Position numbers and translations under genes: made by a program. A DNA stretch of 64,000 nt from Luteipulveratus halotolerans (GTDB taxonomy: Bacteria; Actinomycetota; Actinomycetes; Actinomycetales; Dermatophilaceae): positions 62,001-126,000 of the forward strand of contig NZ_LAIR01000003.1 of the NCBI RefSeq assembly GCF_001247745.1, given 5' to 3'. Below the pieces are notes generated by a model. It had not been told where the DNA came from and did no database searches. It was given only the letters and a program-made list of their open reading frames with translations. Shown piece by piece: positions 59,802 through 64,000 of this stretch (within the stretch, counting starts at the first letter, position 1; each line of letters begins with the position of its first letter).

Positions 59802-60203
59802 GTGGGCCGGTCGTTCACGTGCGCCCACTCTCGCTCTGAGCAGGAGACTCCACTGCCTCGCATCGACACGCTGTCCACCGACGACCCCGACGGCCGCACA
59901 GCCCTGGACCGCTGCACTGTCCCGGTGACCGGGGCCCTCGACGTGCCGGCCGCGCGGCTCCTGGCCACCACGCTGCGCGCCGTCGCGCACGCCGACCGGC
60001 TGCGGGTCATCTCCACACTGCACGGGGCGCCCGCGACCGGGTCAGCCCTCGCGGTGGCCCTACACGTCGAGCGTCGGCAGATGCTCGCCCACCTCCGCGT
60101 GCTGCGCCGGATCGGGGTGGTCAACGAGCCCGACGACCGGGGCAGGTACGCACTCGTCGATGGCGGACTCGATCGCCTCGCCCGGCTCCTCGCCCACGAC
60201 TGA
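59802..60203 (+). CDS. ArsR-like HTH regulator
   Basis: 133 residues from the GTG at 59802 (the real start may be later). A winged HTH occupies residues 45-130: AVAHADRLRVISTLHGAP, then HVERRQMLAHLRVLRRIGVV and a wing with GRYALVDGG. Only one conserved Cys near the N-terminus, so it may not sense metal. No obvious target gene; the small membrane gene at 60262 converges on it. Confidence 0.7.
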   Translation: MGRSFTCAHSRSEQETPLPRIDTLSTDDPDGRTALDRCTVPVTGALDVPAARLLATTLRAVAHADRLRVISTLHGAPATGSALAVALHVERRQMLAHLRVLRRIGVVNEPDDRGRYALVDGGLDRLARLLAHD

Positions 60204-60261
60204 CGGTCCGACGTCGCGGCGGGGCGATTCCACGGAATCACTCAGCCGGCACCGACGTCGA

Positions 60262-60540
60262 TCACAGTTCCCGTGCCGTCCACCGGCCCGCGAGGAAGCC
60301 GAGCACGACCGCTGCGGTGACCCAGAGCCCTGACGCCAGGTCGGTCACGCCGTCGATCAGCGCAACGCCTGTCGTGCTGTCGTCCGGCATCCGCACGGCG
60401 GCGGCCACCCAGACAACGAGGCCGACGACTGCTGCCAGGGCCTCAGCCCGTGCGGCCCGACCGGTGAAGAAGCGGACCACGGCAAAGGTGACCGCTGCGG
60501 TCGCAAGGAAGAAGACGAAGTAGTAGCCGAACTGACCCAT
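60262..60540 (-). CDS. Small three-TM membrane protein
   Basis: 92 residues, ATG at 60540. Hydrophobic segments at about 6-24, 34-50 and 68-87 with short basic loops (GRAARAEAL). No motif is recognised. It converges with the ArsR-like gene and diverges from lsr2. Confidence 0.65.
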   Translation of the reverse strand: MGQFGYYFVFFLATAAVTFAVVRFFTGRAARAEALAAVVGLVVWVAAAVRMPDDSTTGVALIDGVTDLASGLWVTAAVVLGFLAGRWTAREL

Positions 60541-60894
60541 GCGTTGAACAACCCTTCATGAGAACGACATTCACGGACGAACCACCAACGCCGGTGAACA
60601 GGTCCACCAACACCAGTGACATTGATCTGTCGTGACGATACGAAAGGGCTCGGACAACTTCGGCGTGTCGCAGGGGACCAAACGCACGATCGCTGGCCCC
60701 AGCGGCCCTGGCCCGCACGTCGCATCCCCGCGAAACTGCGCAGATTCTCGTGCGTCGAGTGGAGGCAGCGGAACGGAACTGAGTTGTGTAATTCCTGGTA
60801 CAGGAAGCCGCCTGCAAGAACGTCGTCTGTGACGATCGCGGGCCAGATAGGGTGACTGACAGCCCGCGCACGCCTCGACGAAAGGTCCCATTCA
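60541..60894. promoter_or_regulatory. Divergent control region before lsr2
   Basis: 354 bases between the small membrane gene and lsr2 with no credible ORF. It contains TTCCTG-GTA-CAGGAA at 60792-60806, a perfect 6+6 inverted repeat about 90 bases before the lsr2 start. The region just before lsr2 has GAAAGG as ribosome site. Confidence 0.45.
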
Positions 60895-61212
60895 ATGGCT
60901 CAGAAGGTCCAGGTCCTACTCATTGACGATGTCGACGGGTCCGAAGCCGCCGAAAGCCTGACGTTCGGACTCGACGGCGTCACCTACGAGATTGACCTGT
61001 CGGCCTCGAACGCCGACCAGATGCGGCACTCCTTCGAGGGATGGATCGCCAACGCACGGCGGGTCGGTGGCCGGAAGAACTCGAGCAGGACCTCCCGCCG
61101 CGACGAGCTCCACAAGGTCCGCGAATGGGCGCGCGCGAACGGTCACACCGTCAGCGATCGCGGCCGCGTCTCCCAAGACATCCAGGACGCCTACGACAAA
61201 GCACACCGATGA
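60895..61212 (+). CDS. lsr2: Lsr2 nucleoid-associated protein
   Basis: 105 residues. The N-terminal dimerisation domain begins MAQKVQVLLIDDVDGSEA and includes TFGLDGVTYEIDLSASNA. The C-terminal DNA-binding domain carries the AT-hook-like loop and ends VREWARANGHTVSDRGRVSQD followed by DAYDKAHR. Lsr2 is the actinobacterial H-NS analogue that silences AT-rich foreign DNA. A copy on a mobile element may moderate its own fitness cost in the host. Confidence 0.96.
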   Translation: MAQKVQVLLIDDVDGSEAAESLTFGLDGVTYEIDLSASNADQMRHSFEGWIANARRVGGRKNSSRTSRRDELHKVREWARANGHTVSDRGRVSQDIQDAYDKAHR

Positions 61213-61557
61213 GCGCACACATCGGGTAGGGCGGAAGCGGCATCGTGCTGCACGACCAGACCGTGCAGCAGCTGAACACCAGACGCGCGGGCAAGGGGCT
61301 ACCGCCGCTGACGCACGGGCGACCGCAGCGTGTCTCGTGCACGAACGGTTGCAGAACACCCGAGTCCACCGGTGCTCGTCGCGGAGAGATCTCTCTCGCG
61401 GCCGCGCGGGGGTCGTTTGCTCTGCCGCCGGGTGTCAAATCCTTGTCGGAGCCGCTTGCGACTGTGCGTCTCGGTCTCGGGCTACGCTGCGGGCGTCGCT
61501 GTGGCTGTAGTGCGCTACCGACACTGCAGTGAACAGGGACACTGACAGGAGGACACA
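61213..61557. other. Gap before the secreted protein gene
   Basis: 345 bases. A plus-strand frame at 61245-61532 is open but turns Arg- and Cys-rich in a random way, so I do not call it. The end of the region must hold the promoter of the gene at 61558, whose ribosome site AGGAGG is clear. Confidence 0.4.
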
Positions 61558-61935
61558 GTGGTAACCAAGAAGACGATGATTCGTGTTGCGCTGGTTGCAA
61601 CGGCTGCGATGGCGGTCTGCGGGCCTGCGGCCGCCGAAGGCGGGTGGGACTCCACCATCACCGCACGGCCGAGCTACGGATCGCGAACCTGGGTGGATAA
61701 GAACGTCGACAGCACCAACGCCTACGTCAAGCTCTATGTTTGCAACCAGCGCGGCGCGGTGGCGATCTTCCGGAACCGGCAGTGGCCCGTTCCTGACGTC
61801 ACGGTCAAGGACACAACGTGGAGCTGCGACAATGGGATCTACTACGGCGACACGGCAGCAGGTGACTACCACTTCACGCTGAAGAAGACCTCCAACGGCG
61901 GGGTTCTCGATGCCAACGTTCAGGTTCGTTACTAG
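61558..61935 (+). CDS. Secreted small protein upstream of an ABC transporter
   Basis: 125 residues, GTG at 61558 after ACAGGAGGACACA. The signal peptide is cut near AAA/EGG at 26, giving a 99-residue mature protein that starts EGGWDSTITARPSYG and has two Cys residues (YVCNQRG, TWSCDNG), Tyr- and Asp-rich, likely beta sheet. The genes after it encode an ABC ATPase and permease. This layout resembles lactococcin-972-type bacteriocin loci, whose mature proteins also begin EGG/EGT, but the remaining pattern does not match well. Bacteriocin or surface protein is a hypothesis. Confidence 0.65.
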   Translation: MVTKKTMIRVALVATAAMAVCGPAAAEGGWDSTITARPSYGSRTWVDKNVDSTNAYVKLYVCNQRGAVAIFRNRQWPVPDVTVKDTTWSCDNGIYYGDTAAGDYHFTLKKTSNGGVLDANVQVRY

Positions 61936-61978
61936 GCAATAGCCGTCGGTACAGCATCGAAAGGGTTGTTACACGTCT

Positions 61979-62704
61979 ATGGTTTCGATCTCGCTGAGTG
62001 AGGTTGGCATCCGACTGCGTCGGAGAGATGTTCTTCGCGGGGTGACCTGGCATCTGCCGGAGACCGGGAAGACTTTGTTGGCCGGGCAGAACGGCGTGGG
62101 CAAGACAACAACACTTCGTGTGCTGAGCGGCGCGTTGTCCCCGGCCGATGGGGCGGTGCTTGTCGACGGCCGCCCCATCCGCCGGCGGCAGCTGAGGTCG
62201 GTGGTAGCGCTGATGCCGCAGACGATCACGGCGATCCCGGGTCTGTCGGTGATCGACCAGGTCGCCTTCGCCGGATGGCTAGGTGGTCTTCGAGAATCTG
62301 CAGCTCGAGCGCAGGCGCTGGCGGTACTGGACCAGGTAGACCTCGTGGAGGAGAAGGACCGGAACGCGAGCCAGCTGTCGGGAGGGCAACTTCGTCGTGT
62401 CGGTCTGGCAGAGGCATTGACCCGCCCTTCGGACATGCTCCTGCTGGACGAACCGACAGCTGGCCTGGACCCGGTGCAGAGAGCCCGCTTCCGGGAGTTG
62501 GTCGACACCATCGACAAGCCGCTGGTCCTGTCGACGCATCAGCTGGATGACGTCGACCAGACCTTCAGCAATGTCGTCGTCCTCAGCGCCGGGAACCTGG
62601 CGTTCGAGGGCTCGACGCAGGAATTCTTGAGTCACGGCGCCGGCGATGAGACATCGCGCCGGGCTGAGTCAGCCTTCGTCGCGTTGACTGGGGCGGCGTC
62701 GTGA
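61979..62704 (+). CDS. ABC transporter ATPase
   Basis: 241 residues, ATG at 61979. Walker A in GQNGVGKTTTLRVLSGAL, Q-loop in ALMPQTITAIPG, signature LSGGQLRRVGLAEAL, Walker B MLLLDEPTAGLD and H-loop STHQLDD. It is a drug/peptide export-type ATPase without fused membrane domain. The GTG of the permease gene overlaps its stop (GTGA). Confidence 0.93.
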   Translation: MVSISLSEVGIRLRRRDVLRGVTWHLPETGKTLLAGQNGVGKTTTLRVLSGALSPADGAVLVDGRPIRRRQLRSVVALMPQTITAIPGLSVIDQVAFAGWLGGLRESAARAQALAVLDQVDLVEEKDRNASQLSGGQLRRVGLAEALTRPSDMLLLDEPTAGLDPVQRARFRELVDTIDKPLVLSTHQLDDVDQTFSNVVVLSAGNLAFEGSTQEFLSHGAGDETSRRAESAFVALTGAAS

Positions 62705-63873
62705 ACGCGATTCGTGGGCTGCGATGGTCAAGCGCCTGGTTCGCCGTACCGATCGCGGGCCTGGCGGCCTATGTGGCTGGTGTTTCCGAGAAGGAATTCT
62801 TCGGTGACTACCCGCTGATCGGCGTCTCGCAGGCGTGGATCGGGCTGGTCATCGTGGCCCCTCTGATCGCCGCGTGGTGCAGCTGGGATGCGAGCCGGTT
62901 GCGCACCTGGTTGCTGCTGCACTTCTCCGGAGTTCAGCAGCTGAAAGCGTTGGCCGTGATGCTTGGCGCCGGCTTCGCTCTGGCGGTCGCCGCGGTCCTC
63001 GCGGCGACCGGCTGGGCAGCCGGACTCCCCCGAACGGTCCCCGCCATCAGTATCACCGTGGCCGGAGTCCTAACGCTCATGGCTGCAGCCCTCACCGGAG
63101 CCGCGCTGGGAGTGTTGGTACCTCGTGTGGTCGCCGCGCCCCTGTCAGCAGGGATCTGGTACGCCTGGATGGCGATCCCGATGTCGGACCCCTCGCACTG
63201 GACCGCAGCCGCGACCGTGACCGGCGCATCGGCGACCTGCTGCACCTCCTCACAAGAAGTCAACCCGGCCTCAATGCTGACGGCATCCGCGGTCGCACTG
63301 ATCTGCGGCGCTGCCGCGCTCATCAGCATCTGGGTGGCATCACGCGCCCGTGGGGCGGCGGTCCTGATCGCCGGCGTTGCCCTGGCCGGGTCCGCTGGCT
63401 GGGCTCTGACACACATCCAGGACGGCCCGATCGTGGCCCGAACCACCCAGCTCAGCTGCGCCCAGGACGGCCCCGGCCGTGTCTGCATCTGGCCCGAGCA
63501 CCACGGTCAAGAGGCGAGAATCAACGCCGCGATCCAAGCGGTCCGTTCCCGGCTGCAGCATGAGGTGATCCCAGTGCCTCAGTCCTGGAGTGAAGCACCC
63601 ACCCGGCCTCCCGGCGTCGGCAACCTGCAATGGACCACCGGCGTGTCACCAGAACAGGCACGCTCCTCAATCGTCGTCAGCGTCGTGCAAACAGCCGGGT
63701 GCCACGACGCGCGCGGTGAAGCGTTGACCTCCTTCCTGCGCCTGCAAGTCGGAGTCTCACCGGAGGCTAACGGCACCCCCGCATCCTCTGCCCAGGCCAG
63801 GCAGGTACAGGGTCTCCCTGCGGCGCAACGCACGGCCTGGGTCAAGCAGCAGATCACGGCTTGCTCTGCATGA
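62701..63873 (+). CDS. ABC transporter membrane protein
   Basis: 390 residues with about six TM helices in the first 240 and a soluble extracytoplasmic C-terminal domain containing Cys residues (QLSCAQDGPGRVCIW, QTAGCHDARG, ITACSA). Overlaps the ATPase gene and the next gene (ATGA). It forms the channel for the ATPase at 61979. The external domain is unusual for a simple exporter and may bind the secreted protein. Confidence 0.82.
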   Translation: MNAIRGLRWSSAWFAVPIAGLAAYVAGVSEKEFFGDYPLIGVSQAWIGLVIVAPLIAAWCSWDASRLRTWLLLHFSGVQQLKALAVMLGAGFALAVAAVLAATGWAAGLPRTVPAISITVAGVLTLMAAALTGAALGVLVPRVVAAPLSAGIWYAWMAIPMSDPSHWTAAATVTGASATCCTSSQEVNPASMLTASAVALICGAAALISIWVASRARGAAVLIAGVALAGSAGWALTHIQDGPIVARTTQLSCAQDGPGRVCIWPEHHGQEARINAAIQAVRSRLQHEVIPVPQSWSEAPTRPPGVGNLQWTTGVSPEQARSSIVVSVVQTAGCHDARGEALTSFLRLQVGVSPEANGTPASSAQARQVQGLPAAQRTAWVKQQITACSA

Positions 63874-64000
63874 GGCTGTACGCGCGAACCCGACGAACCA
63901 CCGTTCTCTACGCAGTCGCCCTTCTGGTCGGCGCCTCCTCCGCCATGGCTACGCCACAGGTCTCCTTCCCGACCGTCATCGGAAGCGGTGGCACCACCCT
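63870..64000 (+). CDS. Membrane or secreted protein, 5' part (runs off right edge)
   Basis: The first 43 codons start with a basic region (MRLYARTRRTTVLYAV) and a hydrophobic segment ending in SAMA, a signal peptide or first TM helix. The ATG overlaps the permease stop, so it belongs to the same operon. Function cannot be told. Confidence 0.6.
   Translation, partial: MRLYARTRRTTVLYAVALLVGASSAMATPQVSFPTVIGSGGTT

Noticed and set aside
61245..61532. A 95-codon ORF before the secreted protein
   Set aside because: Composition becomes random after the first 30 codons and there is no ribosome site; not called.
1..64000. CRISPR array
   Set aside because: No evenly spaced direct repeats were seen; the only repeats are IS ends and operators.

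Overview
The window is high-GC DNA with frequent GTG starts and ATGA/GTGA start-stop overlaps. Gene families such as SCO6880-type conjugation proteins, Lsr2, Tad pilus genes with a LysM/SARP-type regulator and CcsB point to an actinobacterium, perhaps Nocardioidaceae-like (inference). No tRNA, rRNA, CRISPR array, replication initiator or intact integrase was seen. The mix of conjugation, metal-resistance and insertion-sequence genes suggests a conjugative plasmid or integrative element.

Layout. 1-11453 (- strand): a type IV secretion/conjugation operon. In transcription order it has an HTH regulator, a small protein, a ParA-like protein, a small pilin-like membrane protein, a single-pass membrane protein, a VirB6/TrbL-like protein, an SCO6880-type protein, a tiny coupled ORF, a VirB4-like ATPase, a three-domain cell-wall hydrolase, a lipoprotein, a two-TM protein and a VirD4-like coupling protein that runs off the left edge. 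11454-17095: a mobile-element pile-up. An IS256-family element sits with target duplication inside a gene, followed by IS481-family and IS110-family elements. The IS110 element carries a folded leader that could be a bridge RNA. 17096-19052: a serine recombinase with a nonsense codon, an orphan VbhA-like antitoxin and small genes. 19128-22176: an MMPL exporter and its divergent TetR regulator with operators.

22189-31056: a redox and metal-resistance island with CcsB, a DsbA-like protein, VKOR, an ArsR regulator, a P1B ATPase, LspA, CadD, a TlpA-like lipoprotein, CcdA, a second ArsR regulator and a CDF exporter. Both ArsR genes have palindromes centred near their start codons. 31500-37250: small genes, an IS3-family element that splits a small gene, a frameshifted and chimeric cytosine methyltransferase, an ECF-like sigma factor and an IS3 remnant. 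37254-42863: a second IS256-family element, split by an IS21-family element that carries two passenger genes (a secreted zinc metalloprotease and a lipoprotein).

42840-55042 (- strand): a Tad/Flp pilus operon (leader ORF, CpaB-like, CpaE-like, CpaF/TadA ATPase, TadB, TadC, prepilin peptidase, Flp pilin, TadE/G-like minor pilins, a lipoprotein, a secreted protein and a large LysM plus winged-helix regulator). Its 3' end is truncated by the IS256/IS21 composite. 55169-64000: accessory genes, including a cluster of strong hairpins, an HTH gene with paired operators, an MFS exporter with an ArsR-like regulator, a 37-residue secreted Cys-containing peptide with its own terminator, a double-HTH regulator, a broken SRAP gene, Lsr2, and a secreted protein followed by an ABC transporter that continues past the right edge.

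How it fits together (inference): the T4SS and the Tad pilus would supply DNA transfer and surface attachment. The metal/redox island is cargo, Lsr2 may silence the foreign DNA, and repeated IS insertion has eroded several accessory genes.
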